A stretch of 64,000 nucleotides of DNA from Nitrosomonas sp. (lineage in GTDB: Bacteria; Pseudomonadota; Gammaproteobacteria; Burkholderiales; Nitrosomonadaceae), in NCBI GenBank assembly GCA_019745325.1, contig JAIETK010000001.1, positions 124,001 through 188,000 of the forward strand, in the 5' to 3' direction. A program made the position numbers and the translations under genes. The first letter of the stretch is position 1; every line of letters starts with the position of its first letter. A model generated the notes under the pieces. It worked only from the letters and a program-made list of their open reading frames with translations. It ran no database searches and was not told the DNA's origin. Shown one piece after another: positions 36,945 to 47,264 of the stretch.

Positions 36945-38060
36945 TTAAATTCGCATCGGCATGACGATGTACTTAAACGCTGTGTTGCCGGGAATCGTCA
37001 TCAGCACGCTGCTGTTGGCGTTTTCAAAGGCGCATTGCACGGTTTCGCTGGAAACGTTGTTCAACAGATCGAGCAAGTAAGTGATATTCAAACTGATATC
37101 CACCAGTTCATCCGGGTAGGCAATTTCCAGTTCTTCTTCGGCTTCTTCCTGCTCGTTGTTCTTGCAAATGATGCGCAAACTGCCCTTATCGACGATTAAG
37201 CGCACGCCGCGGAATTTATCGCTTTGGTTCGACAAAATCGAAACCCGCTGCAATGCCTGTAAAAATATCAGCCGGTCGATATCGAACACTTTATTGTTGC
37301 GGGTTGGAATGACCCGGTTGTAATCGGGAAACTTGCCGTCGATAACTTTCGATGTGAGCACGACATCCGCAAACGAAAAACGGATTTTATTCTGCAAGTA
37401 TTCGATCTTGACCGGTTCTTCGCTGTCTTCAAGCAGTTTGGACAATTCAAAAACCGCCTTGCGCGGCAAAATCACTTCCTGTCTTTTCTGCGCGGTTTCC
37501 AGTTGCGTTGCGATATACGCCAGGCGGTGGCCATCGGTGCCCACGCTAATCAATTGCTTGCCGTCGGTTAGCAGCAGCAAGCCGTTCAGATAATAGCGGA
37601 TATCTTGCTGCGCGATGGCGAATTGCACATGATGGAAAAGATTTTTGAGTTCCTTTTGCGTCAACGTAACCGCGGTTTCGGATTCCGGCTCGTCGGCTAC
37701 TTCCGGAAAGTCTTCCGCGGGAAGAATCTGCAAGTTGAACGCGCTTTTTCCGGATTTTACGTAGAGATGATCGTCTTTGCGCGTCAGCGATACTTCCGCG
37801 CCGGACGACAGCGAGCGCAAAATGTCCTGGAGTTTTTTAGCGGAGACGGTCAGCGCGAACGGCTGCTCGCTTGCCAAATCCTCACTTGTTGCGGTTTTGA
37901 TTTGAATTTCAAGATCAGTGGTCAAAAAAGAGGTCTTTTCTCCGTTTTGACGAATGAGCACGTTTGATAGGATGGGTAATGTCTGGCGCCGCTCCACAAT
38001 GCCGGTTACTGCTTGCAACGGTTTCAACAGCGTATCTCGATTGGTTTTAATTAAAAGCAT
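36945..38060 (-). CDS. dnaN: DNA polymerase III beta clamp
   Basis: The 371-residue sliding clamp has the three-domain pattern, starting MLLIKTNRDTLLKPLQAV with the usual TLPILSNVLI stretch, and ending PGNTAFKYIVMPMRI, the typical clamp C-terminus. It tethers polymerase to DNA. It lies 77 bases before gyrB and is separated from dnaA by a 188-base AT-rich region with DnaA boxes. Confidence 0.96.
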   Translation of the reverse strand: MLLIKTNRDTLLKPLQAVTGIVERRQTLPILSNVLIRQNGEKTSFLTTDLEIQIKTATSEDLASEQPFALTVSAKKLQDILRSLSSGAEVSLTRKDDHLYVKSGKSAFNLQILPAEDFPEVADEPESETAVTLTQKELKNLFHHVQFAIAQQDIRYYLNGLLLLTDGKQLISVGTDGHRLAYIATQLETAQKRQEVILPRKAVFELSKLLEDSEEPVKIEYLQNKIRFSFADVVLTSKVIDGKFPDYNRVIPTRNNKVFDIDRLIFLQALQRVSILSNQSDKFRGVRLIVDKGSLRIICKNNEQEEAEEELEIAYPDELVDISLNITYLLDLLNNVSSETVQCAFENANSSVLMTIPGNTAFKYIVMPMRI

Positions 38061-38248
38061 TTATTTAAAAAATAATAGTAGTTAATTAGCATTTTCAAAC
38101 TACGGGATAATTCACAACTTCAACAATCTTTCAAAAAGATAGCATAAATTTTTTGTTTGTATGAGCGCTGTATATCGCGTGAACAAATTGTGGATAAAAT
38201 CGTAAATAATTTTTGTACCGCAGTTATGCACAAATTGTTCAGCGGTTA
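38061..38248. other. Putative chromosomal origin (oriC) between dnaA and dnaN
   Basis: The region is AT-rich and non-coding. It has DnaA-box-like sites: TGTGGATAA at 38189-38197 (reverse of TTATCCACA, a perfect match), TTATGCACA at 38224-38232, and a weaker TTATCAACC at 38246-38254 at the dnaA stop. Runs such as TAAAAAATAATAGTAGTTAATTAG lie on the dnaN side. Location next to dnaA with two good boxes supports an origin or at least the dnaN control region. Confidence 0.6.
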
Positions 38249-39625
38249 TCAACCTCTTAAAATCAGGATTAAAGCATTAAAATCGCGGCTTATGATTGGA
38301 TCGGAAACACGCAGTTCATTAATTTTACGATAACCATGCAGTACCGTCGTATGATCCCTGCCGCCAAAGGCTTCGCCGATATCCGGCAAGCTCAGTGACG
38401 TCAATTCCTTGGCGATGGCCATTGCCATTTGCCGCGGTCTGGCAACAACACGCGAGCGTTTTTTCGAATACATTTCGGAAACTTTGATTTTGTAATAGTC
38501 TGCGACGGTTTTCTGAATGTTTTCAATTGAAATCTGACGGCTTTGAACGGCCAGCAGATCTTTGAGTGCTTCCTTGGCTAAATCCAGCGTGATTTCCTGA
38601 TTAATGAAGCGGGAAAAAGCCATGACCCGCTTGAGCGCGCCTTCCAGTTCACGAACGTTGGAACGGATGTGTTTGGCGATGAAAAATGCGACGTTTTCTT
38701 CCAGATGAATTTTTTCCAGTTCGGCTTTTTTCAATAAAATCGCGACTCGCATCTCCAGTTCCGGGGGTTCGACGGCAACGGTCAAGCCCCAGCCGAAACG
38801 CGAAACCAGCCGTTCTTCCAGTCCGGTGATTTCCTTGGGATAAGTATCGCAGGTGATGATCACTTGTTTGTGGGTTTCGATCAGGGTATTGAAGGCGTAG
38901 AAAAATTCTTCCTGAGTTCGGTTTTTACCGCCGAAGAACTGCACATCGTCGACCAGCAGCAGATCCAGTGAATGGTAATACAGTTTGAATTTGTCGAATG
39001 CTTTGTGCTGATAGGCGCTTACCACGTCGGATACGTATTTTTCCGCGTGCACGTAGCGGATTTTCGCGCTTTTGTCGTTTTCGTAGACGTAATTGCCAAT
39101 CGCTTGAATCAGATGGGTTTTTCCTAACCCAACTCCGCCGTAAATAAATAGCGGGTTATAGGCGATTCCCGGCGATTCGGCCACCTGGATGGCGCCTGCC
39201 CGGGCCAATTGGTTTGCTTTGCCGGTAACGAAGTTATCGAACGTGAATTGCGGATTCAAGCCGTTAGGATCTTTCTTCGGAGGCTGATGAATCACTTTGG
39301 GCGCCGGTCTGGACTCTTGCTGTGGTTCTCCGGGATCCGCCTCGGTTTGATTGGGCTTGATTTCTGCAGGTTCAGAGAGCTTCAGCAGAAATTGGATTTT
39401 TTTGTCGAAGTAAGACTGCGCCATCTTTTCGATGTGCGCGATGAAATTGTCCTTGACCCATTGCGAGACAAAACGGTTCGGTGCGATCAACACGACTTCG
39501 TTTTCGTTATCCAGCACGGAATCGATCTGCAACGGTTTGATCCAGGTATTAAACTGCTGTGCGTTGAGTTCTCTTCTGAAGTGATCTAAGCAAGATAACC
39601 AGAAAGTATTCAGTGATTGCGTCAT
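38249..39625 (-). CDS. dnaA: Chromosomal replication initiator DnaA
   Basis: The 458-residue AAA+ initiator has the N-terminal DnaB-loading domain ([21 protein letters not shown]), a variable linker rich in Gln and Pro, Walker [11 protein letters not shown] and Walker [10 protein letters not shown]. The C-terminal DnaA-box-binding signature is [15 protein letters not shown]. It opens the origin. The gene is the first of the dnaA-dnaN-gyrB set and starts 40 bases after panC on the same strand, not after rpmH-rnpA. Confidence 0.97.
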   Translation of the reverse strand: MTQSLNTFWLSCLDHFRRELNAQQFNTWIKPLQIDSVLDNENEVVLIAPNRFVSQWVKDNFIAHIEKMAQSYFDKKIQFLLKLSEPAEIKPNQTEADPGEPQQESRPAPKVIHQPPKKDPNGLNPQFTFDNFVTGKANQLARAGAIQVAESPGIAYNPLFIYGGVGLGKTHLIQAIGNYVYENDKSAKIRYVHAEKYVSDVVSAYQHKAFDKFKLYYHSLDLLLVDDVQFFGGKNRTQEEFFYAFNTLIETHKQVIITCDTYPKEITGLEERLVSRFGWGLTVAVEPPELEMRVAILLKKAELEKIHLEENVAFFIAKHIRSNVRELEGALKRVMAFSRFINQEITLDLAKEALKDLLAVQSRQISIENIQKTVADYYKIKVSEMYSKKRSRVVARPRQMAMAIAKELTSLSLPDIGEAFGGRDHTTVLHGYRKINELRVSDPIISRDFNALILILRG

Positions 39626-39665
39626 TTTTTGATCTTTTTCTGTCTGGTCGAGTTAAAAAGTAACG

Positions 39666-40490
39666 TTAAATTTCCAGGTTATCGATCAGCCGCGTGCTGT
39701 CGAGCCAAGCGGCGCCTAAAACGACTAGATCTTGGTCTTGTTCGTGAGCCGGCATCAGCGAGCCGCGATTGTGAATGCTTATGTAATCGACTTTCCAGCC
39801 ACGTTGAACAAGATGATTGATTGCGCTGGTTTCTAAAGCTTTAAAGTCTTTACAGCCGGTAATGACTTCTTGTTTGATCTGTAACAGTGATTGATAAAGC
39901 TGGCAAGCTTCCAATCGTTGCGTTGCGCTAAGATAGCGATTGCGAGAACTTAAAGCCAATCCATCTTCGGCCCGTACGGTTTTACCAGCAATAATTTCGA
40001 TGGGAATGTTTAATTGATTAACCATTTCACGCACGATATGCAGCTGCTGATAATCCTTTTGGCCGAACACAGCCAAGTCAGGTTGGATAATATTGAATAA
40101 TTTCAATACAATGGTTGCAACACCGCGGAAAAACCCAGGCCGGAATTTTCCTTCTAAGATATCTGCTACAGGTGGTAATGCTAACAAGAATTCTTGCTTC
40201 GTTGGGAAAAGAATTTTTTCATTGGGTGCAAAAACAGTCTTGACATTTGCTGCGGACAACAACCTGCAATCTTCTTCGAGCGTGCGCGGATAGCGATCGA
40301 AATCCTCGTGCGGTAAAAACTGCAAGCGATTGACGAAAATACTCACCACCACGGCGTCACAGCGTTGTTTTGCTTGATGAATCAAAGACAAATGGCCTTG
40401 GTGAAGATTGCCCATGGTAGGCACAAAGGCAAGCCGGGGTTGGTCACGCAAATGATCGCGCAGTTCTTCAATTCCGGTGATGATTTTCAC
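39666..40490 (-). CDS. panC: Pantothenate synthetase
   Basis: The 274-residue enzyme joins pantoate and beta-alanine with ATP. It has the HxGH nucleotidyl-transfer motif in [14 protein letters not shown], and SSRNRYLS as the KMSKS equivalent. The GTG start at 40490 is 13 bases after the panB stop, so panB-panC are co-transcribed. It ends 40 bases before dnaA. Confidence 0.94.
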   Translation of the reverse strand: MKIITGIEELRDHLRDQPRLAFVPTMGNLHQGHLSLIHQAKQRCDAVVVSIFVNRLQFLPHEDFDRYPRTLEEDCRLLSAANVKTVFAPNEKILFPTKQEFLLALPPVADILEGKFRPGFFRGVATIVLKLFNIIQPDLAVFGQKDYQQLHIVREMVNQLNIPIEIIAGKTVRAEDGLALSSRNRYLSATQRLEACQLYQSLLQIKQEVITGCKDFKALETSAINHLVQRGWKVDYISIHNRGSLMPAHEQDQDLVVLGAAWLDSTRLIDNLEI

Positions 40491-40503
40491 GGTCGCATAC
40501 CGG

Positions 40504-41295
40504 TCAATATTGATGTTCTTTACCGGGAAATTGCCCGGTTTTGACAGCGGTTACATACTGGTTTACTGCTTCCTGGATATTGTTGGAATTAACCATGAAG
40601 TCTTTGACAAAGCGTGGTTTTTTACCTTGCGATATACCCAGCATATCGTGCAAAACCAAAACCTGGCCGGCGCAATCGGGTCCGGCGCCGATACCGATGG
40701 TCGGAATGGTCAATGCTAGCGTGATTTTCTTGGCCAGCTTTGCCGGTATGAGTTCCAGAACGATCATGCCGGCCCCGGATTTTTCCAGAGCTTTGGCGTC
40801 ATCCAGCAATTGCTTGGCGGTTTTATCGGTATTGCCCTGCAGCTTGTATCCGCCGAGTTGATGAACGGATTGCGGCGTTAAGCCGATATGCGCGCAAACC
40901 GGGATGCCGCGTTGCGTCAGGAAGCTGACGGTAGCGGCCATCAACTGGCCGCCTTCTATTTTGACCATCTGCGCACCGGCGGCGATGAGCGCTGCCGCAT
41001 TTTCAAAAGCTTGTTCCGGTGATTTTTGATAACTGCCGAACGGCATGTCGGCGATGATGAAGGCGTTGCTGGCGCCTCGGGCCACGCACCGCGTATGGTA
41101 AATCATGTCACTGAGCGTAACTGCTAAAGTCGTGGTGTGGCCCTGTAGCACATTGCCGAGGGAATCGCCGACCAGCAATACATCGACGCCTGCATTGTCG
41201 AGCACTGCCGCGAAGGTGGCGTCGTAGCAGGTCAGCGCCGCGATTTTCTGATGGCTTTCCGCCATTGCTTGCAAGACGTTCAAGGACGTTTTCAT
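40504..41295 (-). CDS. panB: 3-methyl-2-oxobutanoate hydroxymethyltransferase
   Basis: ATG 41295 (MKTSLNVLQ) was chosen; it overlaps the folK stop by four bases (ATGA). The 263-residue protein makes ketopantoate for CoA synthesis. It contains [20 protein letters not shown] and [19 protein letters not shown], with the metal-binding Asp, and the [19 protein letters not shown] segment of the family. It acts just before PanE or IlvC and PanC. Confidence 0.95.
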   Translation of the reverse strand: MKTSLNVLQAMAESHQKIAALTCYDATFAAVLDNAGVDVLLVGDSLGNVLQGHTTTLAVTLSDMIYHTRCVARGASNAFIIADMPFGSYQKSPEQAFENAAALIAAGAQMVKIEGGQLMAATVSFLTQRGIPVCAHIGLTPQSVHQLGGYKLQGNTDKTAKQLLDDAKALEKSGAGMIVLELIPAKLAKKITLALTIPTIGIGAGPDCAGQVLVLHDMLGISQGKKPRFVKDFMVNSNNIQEAVNQYVTAVKTGQFPGKEHQY

Positions 41296-41786
41296 GATTC
41301 GATACGTTCGAGTTTTTGATCTTGGCACGACGATAACAAATGCTGAATGTGATCGTAACCGGGGATCCGGCAATCCGGCGCGATTTCAAATAGCGGTTGC
41401 AACACAAAGGCGCGCTGCGTCATGCGCGGATGCGGGATGATCAGGTCGCTGTCGCGGTATTGCAGGTCATCGTACAACAAAATGTCGAGATCGAGGGTGC
41501 GCGGCGCGTTGAGCGATTCGCGGATGCGGCCGCGGCGTTGTTCGATGGCCAGTAAGGCTTGCAGCAACGCCCGTGGCGCAAGGCGGGTTTCGATGCAGGC
41601 AACAGCGTTAATGAAATCCGGCTGATCCAGCCGCCCGACCGGCGCGCTTCGATACAGTGACGAGCGGCTTAGCAAACGGGTTTCTGGAAGTTGCTCCAGT
41701 TCGCTGAAAGCATGCTGTAATTGCGCAACAGGATTTTCCAGATTGCTGCCTAACGCGATAAACGCTTGGGCGGATTTATTTTCCAT
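41292..41786 (-). CDS. folK: 2-amino-4-hydroxy-6-hydroxymethyldihydropteridine pyrophosphokinase
   Basis: The 164-residue HPPK transfers pyrophosphate from ATP to the pterin in folate synthesis. It has [12 protein letters not shown] at the N-terminus and the signature [12 protein letters not shown] with the metal-binding Asp pair, plus [16 protein letters not shown]. It is between pcnB (8 bases) and panB (four-base overlap) in one minus-strand operon. The pcnB-folK-panB-panC order is common in gamma- and betaproteobacteria. Confidence 0.95.
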   Translation of the reverse strand: MENKSAQAFIALGSNLENPVAQLQHAFSELEQLPETRLLSRSSLYRSAPVGRLDQPDFINAVACIETRLAPRALLQALLAIEQRRGRIRESLNAPRTLDLDILLYDDLQYRDSDLIIPHPRMTQRAFVLQPLFEIAPDCRIPGYDHIQHLLSSCQDQKLERIES

Positions 41787-41794
41787 AAAACGGG

Positions 41795-43168
41795 TCAGCC
41801 GGTTTCTTGATTTGTGGTTTCGGTAGCAGCCGCTGCGGTTTTTTTGCGCCGCCGCCGTCTTTTTTTCTTACCGGGCGAAGGTGCGGTCAGCATTTTTTCG
41901 CGCTCGCTGGGATCCCCCGCGATGAAATTTTTCCACCAGAGGCCGACTTCCATAGCCAATTCGCCGCTTTCACAACGCAACTGCAGGAAATCGTAAGCCG
42001 CGCGGAAACGGGGATGCGTAAGCAGACGGAAAGGCTTGCGGCCGGTGCGCGCTTCGAAACGCGGCTGCATCGACCAGATTTCTTGCATCACGGCATCGAA
42101 GCGGCGAGGAATCGCGAGTTTTTTATGTTGTTCCGCGAGAACTTGATCCATTGCAGTGAATAACGCCGGCATCGGTTTTTCACCGGCGGACAGCCGTGAA
42201 TTCCAGCCGGACAGCACTTCGTGCCACAATAATATGGCGAACAGGAAGCCCGGCGAAACCGGCTTGTCTTGCCGTATCCGGTCATCGGTGTTTTTAAGCG
42301 CGATGGTGATGAAACGTTCGCCTAAGGGTTGCTCCAGAATGATATCGAGCATCGGCAGTAAACCGTGGTGCAAACCGCGTGCGCGCAGTTCCACCAGGCA
42401 GGAGAGCGCGTGGCCGGACAACAGCAGTTTCAGCATTTCATCGAATAACCGCGATGGCGGCACGTTCTGTAATAACGGCGCGAGATCGCCGATCGGTTTT
42501 GCGGTTTCATTCTCGATTTGCAAACCGAGCTTTGCCGCCAACCGCACCGCGCGTAACAAGCGCACCGGGTCTTCGCGGTAACGCTGCTCCGGCGCGCCGA
42601 TGATGCGCATTTCTTTAGCGTTGATATCTTTAAAGCCGTTCAGATAATCGAGAATTTCTTCCTTAACCGGATCGAAGTACAGCGCGTTGACGGTGAAGTC
42701 GCGGCGCAGCGCGTCTTCTTCCTGCGTGCCGAATACGTTGTCGCGCAACAGCCGTCCGTGCTGGTCGGTTAGCGGAACGGCAATTGAATCCTCATCATCG
42801 TCCGCGGAGGGTCCGCGGAAAGTCGATACTTCCACGGTTTCCGCACCGCACATGACATGCACCAGGCGGAAACGCCGCCCGATGATGCGCGAGCGCCGGA
42901 ACAATTTGTGCACTTCCTCGGGAGTGGCGTTGGTGGCCACATCGTAATCTTTCGGAATCAGCCCCAGCAACAGATCACGTACCGCGCCGCCGACGATGTA
43001 CGCCGCAAACCCCGCGCTTTGCAGTTGCTGCGTAATTTTTAAAGCGCAAGGGTTGATTTGGTTGCGCCGCACGCCATGCCGTTTGCCAGATATCACCGTC
43101 AGCTTGACGGCCGGTTCGGAAGCGGATGAATTCCGCCCGAATACTTTGTCGAGTAATTTACGGATCAT
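41795..43168 (-). CDS. pcnB: Poly(A) polymerase PcnB
   Basis: The 457-residue nucleotidyltransferase has the GGAVRDLLLG loop and the metal-binding Asp in IPKDYDVATNA, then RRDFTVNAL and the ALRRDF/EDPVRLLRAVRLAAKLG region. The C-terminus is a basic tail (PGKKKRRRRRKKT). PcnB adds A tails that mark RNA for decay. Tail and length favour PcnB over a CCA-adding enzyme. Its leader, including a GGAA that may act as ribosome-binding site, lies within a fragment of the dispersed repeat. Confidence 0.9.
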   Translation of the reverse strand: MIRKLLDKVFGRNSSASEPAVKLTVISGKRHGVRRNQINPCALKITQQLQSAGFAAYIVGGAVRDLLLGLIPKDYDVATNATPEEVHKLFRRSRIIGRRFRLVHVMCGAETVEVSTFRGPSADDDEDSIAVPLTDQHGRLLRDNVFGTQEEDALRRDFTVNALYFDPVKEEILDYLNGFKDINAKEMRIIGAPEQRYREDPVRLLRAVRLAAKLGLQIENETAKPIGDLAPLLQNVPPSRLFDEMLKLLLSGHALSCLVELRARGLHHGLLPMLDIILEQPLGERFITIALKNTDDRIRQDKPVSPGFLFAILLWHEVLSGWNSRLSAGEKPMPALFTAMDQVLAEQHKKLAIPRRFDAVMQEIWSMQPRFEARTGRKPFRLLTHPRFRAAYDFLQLRCESGELAMEVGLWWKNFIAGDPSEREKMLTAPSPGKKKRRRRRKKTAAAATETTNQETG

Positions 43169-43171
43169 TGC

Positions 43172-43220
43172 TGTGTTCCGTGCGCCTCGCGCTTCCTCCT
43201 GTTCATTGAATTAATCCGCG
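43172..43220. repeat. Partial copy of the inverted-repeat element (end fragment)
   Basis: 43176-43220 matches the reverse complement of 7416-7460 at 39 of 45 positions without gaps, ending in the terminal TTGAATTAATCCGCG. Only one end is present. It lies immediately upstream of pcnB and downstream of rnpB. Confidence 0.6.
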
Positions 43221-43242
43221 TCTCCCTGGAAATTTAACAATC

Positions 43243-43543
43243 GGTGAAGCCAGCCGGTAAGCCGGATTCTGTCGTGGACAGTCATTCCTCTAGATGCGCG
43301 GTTACCCGCGCATTCAAGCAACCCACCCGCAAGCTCCGCGAGCCGCATCATCGCTTGCCTATTTGGTCTTGCTCCGGATGGAGGTTACCGCGTTTCACCG
43401 TAACTGAATACGCTCGTCTCTGTGGCCCTATTCCTCACCTCACGGCGGGCGGCCGTTAGCCGCCATCCTGCTCTGTGGAGTCCGGACTTTCCTCCCCCCG
43501 CGTTCAAAAAGAACGGCAGGCGGCGACTGTCTGGCTGGCTTCG
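43243..43543 (-). ncRNA. rnpB: RNase P RNA (bacterial class A)
   Basis: Read on the minus strand, the sequence starts GAAGCCAGCCAGACAGTCGC and contains the conserved GAGGAAAGTCCGGACTCC (P4 5' strand and CR-I), ACAGAGCAGGATGG, the GGGTGAGG-like and AATAGGGCCACAGAG stretches, GGTAAACC-like joints and the final P4 3' strand ACAGAATCCGGCTTA before GGCTGGCTTCACC. Length is about 300 bases. It is the ribozyme that removes tRNA 5' leaders. The ends are estimated from the paired 5' and 3' termini. Confidence 0.93.
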
Positions 43544-43848
43544 CCGATTATTCTATCATTTGCAAGAATGGAAGATTGGTCAAATAATCGGGTAGATAGC
43601 TGCGAGGTGTTGAATAGATCCGATCCATATGGCCGGTTGAATTCGCCATACTTTGTGCTTTAAGCGGATTTTTGCTAAAAATTTCTGAACCGGTTGTATT
43701 TTTTATTAACCAATCAGTTTTGTTATCGTAATCAAAATGCGGTAACTTCTAGGCGTTCGCATTGCGGGTTAAGTAGAAGGATGCGTCCTTTCGGGCCAGC
43801 GGATTTACTCCGGTTTGTTTCACTTTTTTATCACGGCTATTTACATTC
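43544..43848. promoter_or_regulatory. rnpB promoter region and mscK-like leader
   Basis: About 305 bases without a gene. On the minus strand TAGAAT (43550-43555) lies about 8 bases before the rnpB 5' end and could be its -10 box; a clear -35 at ideal distance was not seen. The rest precedes the channel gene and shows no strong motif. Confidence 0.35.
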
Positions 43849-46800
43849 ATGTTGTCAAAATCTCGACGTTTTTATAAACCGGTTTGCTTCGTTTTTTTGT
43901 TTTGTGTGCTAGTGCTATTGTACTTATGGCCCGGTGACGCTTACTCAAAAAGCCAGTCGTCCGCATTTAAAGCCATTGAAGCGGCGCGCGCCGCTACCGC
44001 GCGCGGCAAAATGGATGAAACGCAGCGGCAGGCTGCGATGGATCATCTGGATGCCGCGCAAGCGGACGAACGCGAAGCCGGGATATTGCAGGAAAGTTTA
44101 GTCAAGTTGCGCGCCGAGACGGCGGATCAGCCGGCGCGGATGGAGCGTCTGAATAAAGATCTGGCGCTCAATCGTGAACGGGAGCTACTGGAATGGTCCC
44201 GGCGCATTCCAGTCGACGCGGATGGAGAAACCCTTGAACAACTGCTGGAACAGGAGCGCACCATCATCGCTGATCTACGCGGTCAGATCAGTGCAGTCGG
44301 CGCGGACCTGGCGTTGGCGTTATCGCGTCCGGCGCAAACGGCGGATGAAATTACCACGCTGCACCGCCGTATTGATGAATTGTCCGTTCCCTTTGTAGCT
44401 CAGAAAGACGAGCCTGCCGTCTTGTTTGAAGCCCGCCGGTTGCGCCGCAGCGGTGAGCAGCACCGGTTGCAGGCTGCACTGGAATTGCGTCTGGCCGAGC
44501 AGGATACCGCTATTCAGCGGCAGCGTTTGTATGAATTATCCTTGCGAGAATTTCGTAATCGTTTGAAGTTGCATGAAAATAGAGTGGAGCATTTACAGCA
44601 GCGTATTGCCGATCGCGGACGGCGTGAGCTGGAATCGCTGGTTGAGCAATTGATCAAACGTGAACAAGAACTGTCGGACGGTGCCGCGATCCTGGCAACA
44701 GCGGCAGCAGCTAATCGTCTTATCGGCGAGCAATTGATACAGCAAAATGAGCATCTGGCGCGAGATCGCATTGCACTGGCCAAAATGGAGCAAGCGCGCG
44801 AGCATATTGCGGTCATATTGCGCGATAGCCGGACCCGGCTCGATGTGGGCGGAGCCAGTGAACGCGTCGGCCGCTGGTTGTGGAGCGAGCGGCGCCGGCT
44901 GGAGTCTCATGCCGGTCTTTTGCAGCGCCTGAAACTGATCCGCAATGACCTGGCCGATTTACGGCTGGAACGGGTGCTGTTGAGCGAGCAGCAGCGGGAG
45001 TTGCTGGATATCGGTATTGCTGCTCAGATGCTGATTCAAGCGTATGTGGAGGCAGGCAATGAGGAACGTAGGGATGCCGCTGCGCAAGATCAGTTGTTTC
45101 CGCTGCTGCACAAGCGCGCCGAGCTGCTGATTTTGATGGAGCCGTTGCTGCAACGGCGGATCGCGACGCTGGAAAAAAGCGAACAAACGCTGCAAGAACA
45201 ATTGCAAGTGACACAGGAATTGCAGCAGATGCTGGATCGTCATTTGTTATGGATTCCCAGCCACAGCATTATCAATAGCGGTTGGTTTCAGCGGTTTCCG
45301 GAAGGATTGTACGATTTGGTCAAACCGTCGCGTTTCATAACTTCGATCAATCTGAGCCTGCGCGACTTCCGCCAGCAGCCCTTGCCTTGGGCGGGCAGTT
45401 TGCTGCTGGTGCTGATTTTGCTGGAATTGCGGCGCCGCGCTCCGGCGCGTATTGAAGCTTTGGCATTGAACGCTTATCAGGTCCGCAATGACAGTTATCA
45501 AAACACGCTCAAGACATTCGGCTGGACTTTGTTAGCCGCTTTGCCGGGGCCGGTTGCGTTGGCGCTGTCAGGTCAATTGCTGCAGGATATCGGCAATCCT
45601 GGGCGATTCAGTCATTCGCTGGGCCAAGCTTGCATGCTGCTGGTGCTGCCGCTGCTGGCCGTGCAACTGCTGCGCTGGGTCAGCATGGAGCGTGGTCTTG
45701 GTCATGCCCATTTCCGCTGGACACGGCAGCGCCGCACGGCATTGCATCACTGGTTGCCGGGAGTCGCCGTCACGGTGATTCCGCTTTACTTCATCAGTTC
45801 ACTGGCATTCATCCGCAGAGTTGACCTGGCGATCGACGTGCAGGCGCGCGTGGCGATTATCCTGAGCTGCCTGGTTCTTGCCTGGGCGTTGTGGCGTTTG
45901 CTGGATGCCGGGCGTATGTGGGTCGTCAGAGGCGTGATCAGCGAGCCGTCGGCGCTGCGCAAACTGTTGCGTTTGCTGTTGCCGGCGGTGTTGCTGGTGA
46001 CTGCCGTATTGGCCTTGGCCGGATATGTCTATTCCGCCGGCATGATACTGCAATCGCTGCTGACCAGTTTTAACATCATTGTCGTGGTTGCCGTTGTGAT
46101 GGGATTGCTGGCGCGCTGGTTTCTGCTTGGCGAACGGCGCTTGGCGCTGCACCGGCTGGAAGAGCGCCGCGCGGCGGCGCAGGCTGCGCAAGAATCAGCT
46201 GAAGTCACACCGGAACCGGAAGAAAATATAACGCTGGAGCAAGTGAACACACAGACGCGGCGATTATTGCGGGTGCTGCGTTACAGTTTGCTGACGCTCG
46301 GTCTGATCTGGGTCTGGGTTGCCATATTGCCGGCAATTGGGCGTTTGGATGAAATTGCCCTGTGGCATTTCAGTGATACTGGAGCCGATGGCACGCCGGT
46401 TCAGCAGCCGGTTACCCTGATGGCGGTTTTACTGGGAATCATCGCTTTGGCTTTGACCACGGTTGGCGCCAGAAATCTGCCGGGATTGATCGAAATCAGT
46501 CTGTTGTCTCATATCCGCATCGATGCGGCTTCGCGTTATGCAATTACCAGCGTGCTGCGCTACGCGATCGTGATTGGCGGCACCTTGGCGGGGTTGAATT
46601 TTCTCGGCATGCGCTGGTCGCAGCTGCAATGGATGGCTGCGGCTTTGACGGTCGGACTCGGCTTCGGCTTGCAGGAGATCTTCGCCAACTTTGTATCCGG
46701 TATCATTCTGTTGTTTGAACGGCCGTTCCGGGTGGGCGATATCATCACGGTGGGCGATCTTTCCGGCCGGGTTACCCGTATTCGCACCCGCGCGACCACG

Positions 46801-47226
46801 GTTCTTGATTTCGATAACAAGGAAATCGTCATTCCGAACAAGACATTCATCACCGGCCAGCTCATCAACTGGACGTTGACCGATACGATTACCCGCGTCG
46901 TCATCCGCGTCGGAGTTGCCTACAATACCGACACCGACAAAGTACGTGCGTTGCTATTGCAGGCGGCCAAAGAGGATCAGCGGGTGCTGGCGGAACCGGA
47001 GCCGGTGTGCTGGTTCCTGACTTTCGGTGCCAGTTCCCTCGATTTTGAACTGCGCGTGTACGTCAATACCATCAGCCATCGGCTGGAAGTTCAGGATTTC
47101 CTCAACAACCGGATTAAAGCGCTGTTTGCCGAACACCATATCGAGATTGCCTTTCCGCAGCTTGATTTGCATGTTCGTGATTTGCCCGCGGCAATTAATG
47201 GCACGGCGAAAACAGAAAAAGTCTGA
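43849..47226 (+). CDS. MscK/KefA-like mechanosensitive channel
   Basis: The 1125-residue protein has a signal peptide or first helix (about residues 11-27), a long periplasmic coiled-coil region to about residue 480 (many QERE/LEQ heptads), about ten membrane helices, and a C-terminal MscS core. The pore and beta domain are in TVGLGFGLQEIFANFVSGI, LFERPFRVGDIITVGDLSGR, NKEIVIPNKTFITGQLINW. E. coli MscK has 1120 residues and the same layout. It releases solutes, or K+, upon osmotic downshock. The gene is single and divergent from rnpB. Confidence 0.88.
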   Translation: MLSKSRRFYKPVCFVFLFCVLVLLYLWPGDAYSKSQSSAFKAIEAARAATARGKMDETQRQAAMDHLDAAQADEREAGILQESLVKLRAETADQPARMERLNKDLALNRERELLEWSRRIPVDADGETLEQLLEQERTIIADLRGQISAVGADLALALSRPAQTADEITTLHRRIDELSVPFVAQKDEPAVLFEARRLRRSGEQHRLQAALELRLAEQDTAIQRQRLYELSLREFRNRLKLHENRVEHLQQRIADRGRRELESLVEQLIKREQELSDGAAILATAAAANRLIGEQLIQQNEHLARDRIALAKMEQAREHIAVILRDSRTRLDVGGASERVGRWLWSERRRLESHAGLLQRLKLIRNDLADLRLERVLLSEQQRELLDIGIAAQMLIQAYVEAGNEERRDAAAQDQLFPLLHKRAELLILMEPLLQRRIATLEKSEQTLQEQLQVTQELQQMLDRHLLWIPSHSIINSGWFQRFPEGLYDLVKPSRFITSINLSLRDFRQQPLPWAGSLLLVLILLELRRRAPARIEALALNAYQVRNDSYQNTLKTFGWTLLAALPGPVALALSGQLLQDIGNPGRFSHSLGQACMLLVLPLLAVQLLRWVSMERGLGHAHFRWTRQRRTALHHWLPGVAVTVIPLYFISSLAFIRRVDLAIDVQARVAIILSCLVLAWALWRLLDAGRMWVVRGVISEPSALRKLLRLLLPAVLLVTAVLALAGYVYSAGMILQSLLTSFNIIVVVAVVMGLLARWFLLGERRLALHRLEERRAAAQAAQESAEVTPEPEENITLEQVNTQTRRLLRVLRYSLLTLGLIWVWVAILPAIGRLDEIALWHFSDTGADGTPVQQPVTLMAVLLGIIALALTTVGARNLPGLIEISLLSHIRIDAASRYAITSVLRYAIVIGGTLAGLNFLGMRWSQLQWMAAALTVGLGFGLQEIFANFVSGIILLFERPFRVGDIITVGDLSGRVTRIRTRATTVLDFDNKEIVIPNKTFITGQLINWTLTDTITRVVIRVGVAYNTDTDKVRALLLQAAKEDQRVLAEPEPVCWFLTFGASSLDFELRVYVNTISHRLEVQDFLNNRIKALFAEHHIEIAFPQLDLHVRDLPAAINGTAKTEKV

Positions 47227-47264
47227 TGCGCGGCAAACATCCGGCAACGGCGTACGGGGATATG

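Noticed and set aside
43243..43460. Short coding frames across the rnpB region
   Set aside because: The segment is RNase P RNA on the minus strand; the frames are chance.
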